From Hydrogenophaga sp. (GTDB taxonomy: Bacteria > Pseudomonadota > Gammaproteobacteria > Burkholderiales > Burkholderiaceae_C): DNA of 43,601 nt. Location: assembly GCA_011391595.1 (NCBI GenBank), contig JAABQG010000030.1, positions 1-43,601 of the forward strand, in the 5' to 3' direction. Below, one piece after another: positions 1 through 6,952 of this stretch (position 1 is the first letter of the stretch; each line of letters starts with the position of its first letter). Position numbers and translations under genes: made by a program. The notes beneath the pieces are model-generated. The model had not been told where the DNA came from, searched no databases, and saw only the letters and a program-made list of their open reading frames with translations.

Positions 1-1
1 C

Positions 2-1174
2 AACTCGCCGGTCTGCTCGCCCACGCGCTTTGCGCTGATGACCGCGCGCTACCAGTACCGCCTGCGTGGCGCGGCCGAGGAACCCATCAACAGCGCGAGT
101 CGCGGCAGCACCACGCTGGGCCTGCCGCCCGAGCACCCCACCCTGCCCTCGCTGCTGCGCGCCAGCGGCTACCGCACCGCGCTGATCGGCAAGTGGCACC
201 TGGGCTACCCGCCGTCGTTCGGGCCGCTGCGTTCGGGCTACGAGGAGTTCTTCGGGCCGATGGCCGGCGGCGTGGACTACTTCACCCATTGCGATTCCCG
301 AGGCCGGCACGACCTGTGGTTCGGCGAGGAAGAACGCGCCGACGAAGGCTATCTGACCGACCTGATCTCGCAACGTTCGGTGGACTACATCGGGCGCATG
401 GCCGGCGGCGCCAGAGCCGGCACGCCGTTCTTTCTCAGCCTGCACTACACCGCGCCACATTGGCCCTGGGAGACGCGCGACGACGAAGCGCTGGCGCAGG
501 AGGTGAAAGACAACCTGTTTCACCTGCACGGCGGCAACATCCACACCTACCGCCGCATGATCCACCACATGGACGAAGGCATCGGGCAGGTCATGGCGGC
601 ACTGCAACGGCACGGACTGACCGATGACACCCTGGTCGTCTTCACCAGCGACAACGGCGGCGAGCGCTTCTCCGACAACTGGCCGCTGGTCGGCGGCAAG
701 ATGGACCTGACCGAAGGCGGCATCCGCGTGCCCTGGATCGCGCATTGGCCGGCCGCCATCGCCCCGGGCGGCGTGAGCGCACAACATTGTTTGACCATGG
801 ACTGGTCGGCCACGATGCTCGACGCGGCCGGTGCGCCGGCCGATGCGGCGTATCCGCTGGACGGTGTCTCGCTGATGCCGGTGTTGCGCGATGTCGGCCA
901 CAGTTTTCGCCGCCCCCTGCACTGGCGCATGAACCACCGTGGCCAGCGCGCCTTGCGCGACGGTGACTGGAAATACCTGCGCGTGGACGGCCACGACTAC
1001 CTGTTCAACATCCCCGCCGACGAGCGCGAGCGCGCCAACCATGCCGGCCGCGAGCCGGCGCGGCTGGCGGCGATGCGCGCGGCCTGGGAGGCCTGGAACG
1101 CCAGCATGCCGCCCATCCCCGACGATGCGACCGTGAGCTTGGGCTATTCCGCACGGGACATGCCGCAGCGCTGA
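2..1174 (+). CDS. Sulfatase (arylsulfatase family), 5' end outside window
   Basis: The reading frame is open from base 2, so the gene begins upstream of the window; the in-frame ATG at 38 is internal. The first visible codons read NSPVCSPTRFAL, which contains the sulfatase signature C-x-P-x-R (CSPTR), whose Cys is converted to formylglycine by the maturation enzyme. A second family motif, GKWHLG, follows about 50 residues later, and DNGG lies in the middle of the protein. The visible 390 residues therefore cover everything from the catalytic nucleophile to the C-terminus (SLGYSARDMPQR). The family hydrolyses sulfate esters of aryl compounds, sugars or steroids; the substrate cannot be told here. 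Any signal peptide would lie in the missing N-terminus. Its own 3' end is partly duplicated at 1707-1771. Confidence 0.9.
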   Translation, partial: NSPVCSPTRFALMTARYQYRLRGAAEEPINSASRGSTTLGLPPEHPTLPSLLRASGYRTALIGKWHLGYPPSFGPLRSGYEEFFGPMAGGVDYFTHCDSRGRHDLWFGEEERADEGYLTDLISQRSVDYIGRMAGGARAGTPFFLSLHYTAPHWPWETRDDEALAQEVKDNLFHLHGGNIHTYRRMIHHMDEGIGQVMAALQRHGLTDDTLVVFTSDNGGERFSDNWPLVGGKMDLTEGGIRVPWIAHWPAAIAPGGVSAQHCLTMDWSATMLDAAGAPADAAYPLDGVSLMPVLRDVGHSFRRPLHWRMNHRGQRALRDGDWKYLRVDGHDYLFNIPADERERANHAGREPARLAAMRAAWEAWNASMPPIPDDATVSLGYSARDMPQR

Positions 1175-1239
1175 TCAACAACGAATCGAAGGCATGTCCG
1201 CCCCTCCCCGGGGATACTTCGCATGGCCCCGGCGGCCGG

Positions 1240-1569
1240 TTACGGACTTTCAGCCTTCAGTTTGTACAGATAGGCTTCGGCACGTTCGAGTTCGGCGCGC
1301 AGCAGCTGCACCTCCTGATCCTGCCTTCGGATGAGCGTCGCGCGGTCCGTGATCGGAGGAAGATTTTCGCAATGCTTGCGCAACGCGGTCAGGGCGTCGG
1401 CGAGTTGCCGCCGGCGCAGCATCTGGCCCCGGGAGCGGGCGAGAGCGATGTCCTGCTGCAGCGAAGCTTCCTCGGCCTGGCAGCCGGCGCTGTCTCGCGG
1501 GTCGGTCGATGGCTGTGCGAACGTCGAAGTGGCGCAAGCCAGCGAGAGGGCCAGGAAGCAGGATTTCAT
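1240..1569 (-). CDS. DUF1090-family small periplasmic protein
   Basis: A protein of 109 residues if it starts at the ATG at 1567-1569. This start gives a clean Sec signal peptide (MKSCFLALSLACATSTFAQ) with cleavage after the AQ; a longer frame to 1662 would place about 31 arginine-rich residues before it and is unlikely. The mature part has one Cys near its start, a second Cys (KHCENL), and a long charged helix-rich segment with RRRQLADALTALRKHC and RAELERAEAYL, the pattern of the DUF1090 family (E. coli YqjC is a member). Function in the family is unknown; a small periplasmic helical protein is expected. I see no strong Shine-Dalgarno sequence. It is convergent with the sulfatase gene, 65 bp apart, with no obvious terminator between them. 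Confidence 0.7.
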   Translation of the reverse strand: MKSCFLALSLACATSTFAQPSTDPRDSAGCQAEEASLQQDIALARSRGQMLRRRQLADALTALRKHCENLPPITDRATLIRRQDQEVQLLRAELERAEAYLYKLKAESP

Positions 1570-1706
1570 TCGCACAGGAGGGAAGGACAGGATGTTCAAG
1601 CGCATGCGTCGAAGTATGGCACGCCTTGGGCAGGTCGAAAAGACCCGAGTCCCAGGGGTCAAAGGCGCCAGACTCTGGCTTGACGGCCCACCGGCGCGTC
1701 ACCGTC

Positions 1707-1771
1707 GTTCAACATCCCCGCCGACGCGCGTGAGCCTGGGCTATTCCAAAAAGGACATGCCTCAGCGCTGA
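1707..1771 (+). pseudogene. Decayed 3' tail of a second sulfatase gene
   Basis: Bases 1707-1726 are identical to 1003-1022 of the sulfatase gene, and bases 1729-1771 closely match 1132-1174, its last codons and stop (SLGYSKKDMPQR against SLGYSARDMPQR). The roughly 110 bases between these segments in the intact gene are missing, and the two segments lie in different frames. No sulfatase sequence is recognisable further upstream. This looks like the remnant of a tandem or related sulfatase copy after internal deletion. The differences at the C-terminus (KKD against ARD) suggest a paralogue that had already diverged rather than a fresh duplication. Confidence 0.7.
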
Positions 1772-2157
1772 AATCGGGTGCCAAAAGCGGGTGCCAGGAA
1801 CAGCACCACCAGCTCCAGCCCCATGAATCCGCCCTGCGAAGGCCGGTAGTCCGCCAGCATGTGCTCGCAGCGGTACCCCAGCACCGCGCCCAGGCTGAAC
1901 TCGAAGATCACGATCAACACCACCCACAGGGCGCCGACCGCCAACTGCGCGCACAAAGTCACCGCCCCCAGCCAGCGCGCCGTAAGGCCTGCAATCAGGA
2001 GGATCAGCGCGGAACCAACGAACACCCCTAACTGCCGCGATGGCAGGTCGCCGATCGCCGGGACGAGAAAAAGCTGGCGCAATGCCCCATGGATCGACTC
2101 GACCACGGCGATGAGCAGCCAGACGGCAAACGCACGGCGCCAGTTCATGCCAGTCAT
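1762..2157 (-). CDS. Small four-helix integral membrane protein, unknown function
   Basis: A protein of 131 residues. The ATG at 2155-2157 is preceded by AGGA at a normal distance (TTCAGGATTTGAC then ATG), which favours it over the longer frame that runs back into two gene remnants. Four hydrophobic segments can be seen: around FAVWLLIAVVESI, VFVGSALILLIAGL, QLAVGALWVVLIVIF and GLELVVLFLAP. Conserved-looking features include ESIHGALRQLFLVP and the motif LGDLPSRQ-like IGDLPSRQLGVF between helices one and two. I recall similar hypothetical membrane proteins in other proteobacteria, but know no function. Its stop codon lies inside the sulfatase remnant on the other strand, so the two overlap by 10 bases. 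Confidence 0.6.
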   Translation of the reverse strand: MTGMNWRRAFAVWLLIAVVESIHGALRQLFLVPAIGDLPSRQLGVFVGSALILLIAGLTARWLGAVTLCAQLAVGALWVVLIVIFEFSLGAVLGYRCEHMLADYRPSQGGFMGLELVVLFLAPAFGTRFQR

Positions 2158-2192
2158 GTCAAATCCTGAATTCATAGCAAACAGAGACCATT

Positions 2193-2348
2193 TCATGCAA
2201 GGGAAGACCTTTTCAGCTGAATTATCGGGTGGAACGGCCCGCTGACCAGGTTCACCCCGAGCATGGAAATTTCCATGCACCCGTGACCGACCTCGTTGTT
2301 GCCGTTCCATTCGTAGACAGCCCCTTGCCACTGGTTGCTGGCTGTTCC
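2193..2348 (-). pseudogene. Fragment of an SRPBCC-type (polyketide cyclase-like) gene
   Basis: Translated on the minus strand in the frame ending at the TGA at 2193-2195, this stretch reads GAVYEWNGNNEVGHGCMEI followed by SMLGVNLVSGPFHP and a stop. The pattern W-x-G-N-x-x-V-G-x-G-x-M-x-I is what I associate with SRPBCC ligand-binding proteins of about 160-180 residues. Only about 50 residues remain, there is no start codon and no second half, so this is a remnant. It is directly fused to a thioesterase remnant upstream. Family assignment rests on this one motif. Confidence 0.45.
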
Positions 2349-2349
2349 G

Positions 2350-2499
2350 ATGCTGGTGCGCCGGATCGAAGGGCACCTGCAGGACGCACTCGCCGACGGC
2401 GCAGGACACCACCGAGAAGCCGTAGGGCTTCAGAAAGGACGTGCCCTGCAGCACGGCGTTCAGCTCGGCGACCGTAGCACGGATCATTCTCGTGCTCAT
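2350..2499 (-). pseudogene. N-terminal remnant of a PaaI-like hotdog thioesterase
   Basis: An ATG at 2497-2499 with a good Shine-Dalgarno sequence (TGAGGACCCA before it) opens a protein that reads as the first 50 residues of a hotdog-fold thioesterase: TVAELNAVLQGTSFLKPYGF, then GECVLQVPFDPAHQ. In intact relatives this is followed by a glycine-rich stretch leading into the hotdog helix; here the sequence instead runs out of frame into the SRPBCC-like fragment. The gene is 7 bases downstream of the DUF1622 gene and was presumably translated together with it. A truncated peptide could still be made, as the frame stays open into the membrane protein gene below. Confidence 0.55.
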
Positions 2500-2506
2500 T
2501 GGGTCC

Positions 2507-2878
2507 TCAGTCCGGCCGACTCGCAGGCGATTGCGGCGCCGGCCGCTGCCACGGCCAGCGCCCGCTCACCTCCAGCTCCAGCGCGAAGCTGAGCAGCGTG
2601 CGGATCGCCACGATCACCGCCAGCACGCCGAGGTTCTGCAGCGTGGGCTCGATCGCCACGGTGCCGATGATGTCGGCGATCACCAGAAATTCGAGGCCCA
2701 GCAGGATCGCCCGGCCAAGGTCGGCGCGCAGCGCATGGTAGGCGTCCTGCAGGCTGATGCGGCGCACCAGCCGCCTGGCAAAGGCCAGGGTGGCGATGAG
2801 TGCGCCGAGCAGGAGCACGAAGACACCGGTGAATTCAACCACCCGTGCGGCCGCAACGACAAAGTGTTCGTAGTCCAT
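2507..2878 (-). CDS. DUF1622-family membrane protein
   Basis: A protein of 123 residues with three hydrophobic helices: residues about 7-30 (AARVVEFTGVFVLLLGALIA), 57-75 (AILLGLEFLVIADIIGTV) and 80-97. The segment RRISLQDAYHALRADLGRAI followed by LLGLEFLVIADIIGTV is the core of the DUF1622 family as I know it. These are inner-membrane proteins of unknown function. The C-terminus (RWPWQRPAPQSPASRPD) is a short cytosolic tail. The gene stops 7 bases before the thioesterase remnant, so the two formed a transcription unit. Its start at 2878 has only a weak ribosome-binding site. Confidence 0.75.
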   Translation of the reverse strand: MDYEHFVVAAARVVEFTGVFVLLLGALIATLAFARRLVRRISLQDAYHALRADLGRAILLGLEFLVIADIIGTVAIEPTLQNLGVLAVIVAIRTLLSFALELEVSGRWPWQRPAPQSPASRPD

Positions 2879-2968
2879 GGTTTCCCAGCCTGTCAGCCAA
2901 AATTCGATTATGGCGTCAGGTGCTGCGGACCCCAGCTTTGCACAAATCGCCAGCCCGCGCGCCGCTGA

Positions 2969-4147
2969 CTACTCTGCGTAAGGGGCTGCGCCGGACACCG
3001 GCGCGGCGTCGGCCAGGATGAACAGCAACACGTTGCCGGGCTCCGACGTGGCGTCGCTGCGCAGGCCACCGACAAGGCCGTTGACCGGGCTGGTGTACTC
3101 GGCCAGCACTTCGCCGAAAGCGTTGCGCTGGATGGCCACCTTTTGTCCCGGCGTGACCTTGGCATTCAGCTTGACCAGCAATTCGATGAAGCCACCGTGG
3201 GTGGTCAGGACGGGAACCGCACTCTTCCCGATATAGACGTTGGCATCGGCAGCCGTGCGTCCGATCGCTCCGGGAACCACGCCGTAGTGCTTGAACACGT
3301 TCATCGTGCCTTCGACGAAGATCGGAATCATGTCGATTTCCAGCCGCCGCGCCACACCCACCTCCGGCGTGAAAGCGGGAATGCCCGCATCGACGTAGGC
3401 GTTGTGCAGCACACCCGGGTAGACCGGGTTGTCCCAGATCGCCGCTACGGGGTAGAGCATCATCATGGTCTTGACGTCCGGGATGCGCATGTCACCGATG
3501 TGAAAGGCGGGCACGTCCAGGCCGGTGGTCCCGGTATGGAAGTCGATGGCCAGGTCGGTGTTGGGCTTGAGAAGCCGGTTGAACACCAGCCCGGCCTGGC
3601 GGCTGACGGCACCGACGCCGTTTTCATTGCCCGGCCATTCACGGTTCATGTCGGTCAGCTCGAAGCCGCGCCCGGTGCTGGGCCAGCGGCGCTGCATGCT
3701 CTCCATGGCCGGGCGCGCGATGTCCAGCACCGCCATCACGGTGCCCGACATCTCGGCGGGGTTGAGCTGGCTCATCACTTTCTGGACGGTGTGCACCGAA
3801 CTCATTTCATCGCCGTGCACGCCGCTGGTCAGGGTAAAGCGCTTGCCCGGCTTGGCCCCCTTGGCCACGATGACAGACACATACCAGTACTGCCCGGTGG
3901 ACATCTGCACGCCCCGGAAGTACAGCAGGTGTTTCTTGCCGGGCTCCAGGTCGTGGGTGTTGAGCGAGCTCACGACCTTCTTCCCGTTGATCACATCGCC
4001 GGTGTAGACGGTACTGACCCGGGCCGGGGCGGCTGCGGCGCTGCCTTGGGCGTGCGCCAGGCCGGTGCCCGTCAGCGCGATGACTGTGGCCAGCAGCGAT
4101 TGCATGAAATTGCGGCGCCTGCGGCTGCCTGGCGGTGCTTTCGACAT
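2969..4147 (-). CDS. Exported aspartoacylase/succinylglutamate desuccinylase-like zinc deacylase
   Basis: A 392-residue protein of the AstE/AspA (M14-like) family. The ATG at 4145-4147 is chosen because AGGA lies 7 bases before it; a TTG at 4165 would add six residues. The N-terminus reads PPGSRRRRNFMQSLLATVIA and ends in LAHAQG, a likely twin-arginine (Tat) signal peptide. Zinc ligands are visible as H111 and E114 in GVHGDE and H204 in DFHTG; DMNREWPG (about 166-173) is the substrate-binding NR-x-FPG motif, and TPEVG lies further on. The C-terminal beta domain ends in a short tail. Known family members release an acyl group from N-acyl amino acids in the cytosol, so an exported form is notable. 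Substrate unknown. Upstream of it lies the DUF429 gene, 38 bases away. Confidence 0.8.
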   Translation of the reverse strand: MSKAPPGSRRRRNFMQSLLATVIALTGTGLAHAQGSAAAAPARVSTVYTGDVINGKKVVSSLNTHDLEPGKKHLLYFRGVQMSTGQYWYVSVIVAKGAKPGKRFTLTSGVHGDEMSSVHTVQKVMSQLNPAEMSGTVMAVLDIARPAMESMQRRWPSTGRGFELTDMNREWPGNENGVGAVSRQAGLVFNRLLKPNTDLAIDFHTGTTGLDVPAFHIGDMRIPDVKTMMMLYPVAAIWDNPVYPGVLHNAYVDAGIPAFTPEVGVARRLEIDMIPIFVEGTMNVFKHYGVVPGAIGRTAADANVYIGKSAVPVLTTHGGFIELLVKLNAKVTPGQKVAIQRNAFGEVLAEYTSPVNGLVGGLRSDATSEPGNVLLFILADAAPVSGAAPYAE

Positions 4148-4185
4148 GATGGGTTCCTGGTTCAAAGGTGTGACAGGCTTTCAGT

Positions 4186-5103
4186 CTAGCTGGTCAAAAT
4201 CCAGCCCTCCAGCGGGTCGAATACCGGCAGCCCCCAGCCGGGACCGTCCGACGGGCCGGTGCCACCGGCTTGATGCTGCGCGGCCCAGGCAGCCTGAATC
4301 ATGCAGAGCACCGCATCCAGGCTGTCGCCGCTGGCGTCATCGGCGAGGGCATCGCGCTGGGCATGGGTCAGTTTGAGGCGCAGGCCCAGGCGGGTCTGGC
4401 CATGTTCCAGTGCGGTGATGATGTCCTTGCGGGCGATCAGGCGCTCGGGCGTCTGCCGGACGCGTTCGTCGCTTTTGTAGCTGCGGCGCGCCAGCCGGCC
4501 CAGGCGTGCGTCGATGGCTTCGAGGATCTCGCGCGCGAGCAGGCCGGGGTAGGCCTCCAGCGCGACGCGATCGGGGTCGCCATCATGCAACCCCGGCAGG
4601 TGCGCGCTGGCATCGAGCAGCGGCGGCAAGCCCGCGTGAAGCATGAAAGCCACGGGCGGGTTGACCCATTTCATGCTGGGGCTCGATCCGGCCGGGCGGT
4701 CGGTGGCGCGGTGGGCAAACTTGCCGCCCACGGGCCGGGCATCGCAGAATGCGGCAAAGGCGGTACGAATCTCGGCCCGGCTGAGCGCCGTGTAGTGGCA
4801 CAGACAGGCCCGCCATTCGGTGGGCCAGCCCAACGTCTCGACAAGTTCACGCGGCAGGCCGAAGGGCAGGTCAAAGCCGCCAACCCAGGGCCGACGCGGC
4901 GTCTTCAACCAGTTGGTGAACGCCTCCAGCGTCTCGAATCGCTCCATTTTCGATAGCGAAATGTACCGATTTGAAGCTGGGTAATTGCCTCTTTCGCTCT
5001 TAAACGACGTTTGAGACAGCTCACCCAGTGCCAGTACGACGGGTTTGCGCCGCGAGGGGCTGCTGCTGAAGTCGCAGCCTAGAATCATGGGCATCACATG
5101 CAT
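4186..5103 (-). CDS. DUF429-family protein
   Basis: A 305-residue protein beginning MHVMPMILGCDFSSSPSRRK. The start GCDFSS, the GGFDLPFGLP segment (about residues 75-84), KWVNPPVAFMLHAG, ALEAYPGLLAREIL and the C-terminal DDSLDAVL-like segment SGDSLDAVLCMIQAAWAA are typical of DUF429, a family with an RNase H-like fold and no established function. ATG codons also occur at 5094 and 5088; the first is preceded by AAGG at 7 bases. Residues about 30-53 are encoded by a stretch (roughly 4945-5017) that is visibly more AT-rich than its surroundings. The protein is soluble, with no signal peptide. Confidence 0.7.
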   Translation of the reverse strand: MHVMPMILGCDFSSSPSRRKPVVLALGELSQTSFKSERGNYPASNRYISLSKMERFETLEAFTNWLKTPRRPWVGGFDLPFGLPRELVETLGWPTEWRACLCHYTALSRAEIRTAFAAFCDARPVGGKFAHRATDRPAGSSPSMKWVNPPVAFMLHAGLPPLLDASAHLPGLHDGDPDRVALEAYPGLLAREILEAIDARLGRLARRSYKSDERVRQTPERLIARKDIITALEHGQTRLGLRLKLTHAQRDALADDASGDSLDAVLCMIQAAWAAQHQAGGTGPSDGPGWGLPVFDPLEGWILTS

Positions 5104-5116
5104 GGCCGGACCTTAT

Positions 5117-5239
5117 TCAGCCCACGGCCAGAGCCATGACGCCGACGGCAATCAGCGCGGCCCCGGTCAGGCAGAGCGCGCGATCGCCCTCGGCCGGCGA
5201 GGAGGACGAGGGCCAGGGCCGAGCCGGGCATCGATTCAC
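5117..5239 (-). other. Possible tiny membrane peptide or frameshifted remnant
   Basis: The 154-bp gap between the thioesterase and DUF429 genes contains a frame that ends in LTGAALIAVGVMALAVG and a TGA at 5117-5119, a convincing single transmembrane helix. A GTG at 5237-5239 would give 40 residues. A second frame over the upstream part (5138-5229) begins MPGSALALVLLAG, which also looks helical, so an intact small two-helix protein may have been split by a frameshift. No clear ribosome-binding site is visible. I cannot say whether anything is translated. Confidence 0.25.
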
Positions 5240-5257
5240 GCCGCTGACGGTCTGCCC

Positions 5258-5689
5258 TCAGGCGCCCGCAGTAAGCAGCGCCTTGAGGGCTTCCGGGATG
5301 GGCTCGCCGCGAAGCTGGGAGCCAGGGCCGTTGACGTAGCGGCACCACACCCGGATTTCACTGCCGCTCGCCATTTCGCTGCCGTCATGGCCCACGATGC
5401 GGTGCTGCACGGTAAACGACTTGCTGCCAAAACGTGTCACGCTCGACTCCACCACGCAGGCGTCGCCAAAGGTGGGCGAGCGCACGAAGCTGCATTCGGC
5501 ATGCACCAGCGGCAGGCTGACCTGGTCCGCGCGAATGCGCGCCGCGGTGTAGCCTGCCTGCGCAAACAGGTGCCAGGTGGCAGCGTCCATCCAGCGATAG
5601 TAGGTGGGGTAGTAAATGATGCCAGCCGGGTCGCAGTCGCCCCATTGCACGACATGGGGCAAGCGGCTCAGCAGGGGTTCGCCGCTCAT
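5258..5689 (-). CDS. 4-hydroxybenzoyl-CoA-type acyl-CoA thioesterase
   Basis: A 143-residue hotdog-fold enzyme, the usual length for the family. The sequence WGDCDPAGIIYYPTYYRWMD matches the active-site region of the class I 4-hydroxybenzoyl-CoA thioesterase of Pseudomonas (GDCDPAGI), whose catalytic Asp corresponds to D20 here. FGSKSFTVQHRIV and IRVWCRY are the later strands of the fold. It hydrolyses an acyl- or aroyl-CoA in the cytosol; whether the substrate is 4-hydroxybenzoyl-CoA cannot be decided. It lies 22 bases downstream of the BLUF gene on the same strand and is probably cotranscribed with it. Confidence 0.85.
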   Translation of the reverse strand: MSGEPLLSRLPHVVQWGDCDPAGIIYYPTYYRWMDAATWHLFAQAGYTAARIRADQVSLPLVHAECSFVRSPTFGDACVVESSVTRFGSKSFTVQHRIVGHDGSEMASGSEIRVWCRYVNGPGSQLRGEPIPEALKALLTAGA

Positions 5690-5711
5690 GCCCGGGCGCC
5701 TCCGGCGGACG

Positions 5712-6134
5712 TCACGTGCGTCCGACGATGGAGGCCGTGGCCATCAGCTCCTGGAGCAGCGCCAGCGAGACGGTGCCCGAGACGGTGTAGGGGTCGAGTT
5801 CGGCGCGCTCGGCGTACTTGAGCAGGATGTTGGTATTGATGCGCTCGACGTTGACCTGCCCCATGGTCCAGCCACCGAAGCGGCGCTCGGAGATTTCCTC
5901 GTAGTGCAGCAGCACCACATCCTTGTGCCGCGGATCTTTCTGGATATGCCCGTAGAGATCGCTCACCGCCATGCGTCCCCCTTCGAGCGCCTGCAGGAAG
6001 ATGCCACCGCCGTAGCACAGGATGCCCGTGATGCCGCAGGAAGGGTTGAACTGGCGTGACTGCGCGAGGATGTCGTCGATGACCGCGGGGTTCGGGTCCA
6101 CCGCGCGGCTGGCGTAAAGCAGGCGTACGAGCAT
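5712..6134 (-). CDS. BLUF-domain blue-light sensor (short type)
   Basis: A 140-residue FAD-binding BLUF photoreceptor. The residues that form the photoactive hydrogen-bond network are present: Y7 in RLLYAS, N30 in FNPSCGITG, Q48 in IFLQALEGG, and W89/M91 in RRFGGWTMG. These correspond to Tyr21, Asn45, Gln63, Trp104 and Met106 of AppA. DPRHKDVVLLHYEEISERRF is the conserved helix-strand. After the domain (about residue 95) only some 45 residues remain, predicted helices, so there is no output enzyme domain; short BLUF proteins act by binding a partner. The ATG at 6132-6134 is preceded by AGGA and sits 7 bases after the folE stop, so its translation is likely coupled to folE. Confidence 0.9.
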   Translation of the reverse strand: MLVRLLYASRAVDPNPAVIDDILAQSRQFNPSCGITGILCYGGGIFLQALEGGRMAVSDLYGHIQKDPRHKDVVLLHYEEISERRFGGWTMGQVNVERINTNILLKYAERAELDPYTVSGTVSLALLQELMATASIVGRT

Positions 6135-6141
6135 GGGTGTC

Positions 6142-6837
6142 CTAACGATGAATGAGGGAGAGGAATTCGCGGCGCAGGTTGGGGTCCTTCAGGAAGGCGC
6201 CGCGCATCACGGAGTTGATCATCTTGCTGTCCATGTCCTTCACGCCACGCCACGCCATGCAGAAGTGGCTGGCTTCCATGACGATGGCCAGCCCGTCGGG
6301 CTGGGTCTTGTCCTGGATCAGGTCGGCCAACTGGATCACGGCTTCTTCCTGGATCTGCGGGCGGTTCATGATCCATTCAGCGATGCGCGCGTACTTGGAC
6401 AGGCCGATCACGTTGGTGCGCTCGTTGGGCAGCACGCCGATCCATATCTTGCCGATGACCGGGCAGAAATGGTGGCTGCAGGCGCTGCGCACGGTGATGG
6501 GCCCGACGATCATGAGCTCGTTCAGGTGCTCGGCATTGGGAAATTCGGTGATGCCGGGACCCGGCACGAAACGACCCTTGAAGACTTCGTTGACGTACAT
6601 CTTGGCGACGCGGCGCGCGGTGTCGGCCGTGTTGTGGTCATTGTCGGTGTCGATCACCAGACTGTCGAGCACGCCCTGCATCTTGACGGTAACCTCGTCG
6701 AGTATCTTCTCGAGTTCACCGGGTTCGATGAAGTCCGCGATGTTGTCGTTGGCGTGGAAGCGCTTGCGGGCGGCCTTGATGCGCTCGCGGATCTTTACGG
6801 ATACCGGCGTGCCTTCGTCAATTTCGGCTGGGCTCAT
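6142..6837 (-). CDS. folE: GTP cyclohydrolase I
   Basis: Converts GTP to 7,8-dihydroneopterin triphosphate, the first step of tetrahydrofolate synthesis. With the start MSPAEIDEGTPVSV (6837) the protein has 231 residues. Zinc ligands are C120 and H123 in SACSHHFCPVIG and C193 in ASHFCMAWRG; H122 is the catalytic His. NELMIVGPI, NVIGLSKYARI and KMINSVMRGAFL are family hallmarks. Alternative ATG starts are at 6861 and 6903; 6837 is preferred because the sequence EIDEGTPVSVKIRERI is where I recall related proteins becoming conserved. None of the three has a good Shine-Dalgarno sequence. It is the first gene of a minus-strand string running through the BLUF and thioesterase genes. The 115 bp upstream, to the clsB stop, hold a small ACCGT/ACGGT hairpin. 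Confidence 0.95.
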   Translation of the reverse strand: MSPAEIDEGTPVSVKIRERIKAARKRFHANDNIADFIEPGELEKILDEVTVKMQGVLDSLVIDTDNDHNTADTARRVAKMYVNEVFKGRFVPGPGITEFPNAEHLNELMIVGPITVRSACSHHFCPVIGKIWIGVLPNERTNVIGLSKYARIAEWIMNRPQIQEEAVIQLADLIQDKTQPDGLAIVMEASHFCMAWRGVKDMDSKMINSVMRGAFLKDPNLRREFLSLIHR

Positions 6838-6952
6838 GGCGTCGGATCTCTTCAGTAACATGGAATGATGGTACCAGCGATTTATTTTTGGGGTTATTGA
6901 CAAGAAGCCACCGTAAAACGGTCAAACCCAGCTATCTATTCAGGAGCCACCT

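Noticed and set aside
1331-1771. A 146-codon frame that ends in the sulfatase tail
   Set aside because: Its 5' part is antisense to DUF1090; only the final segment is sulfatase-derived and that is a remnant.
6910-6922. ACCGT-AAA-ACGGT hairpin as a terminator for clsB
   Set aside because: The 5-bp stem has no T tract after it on the minus strand.
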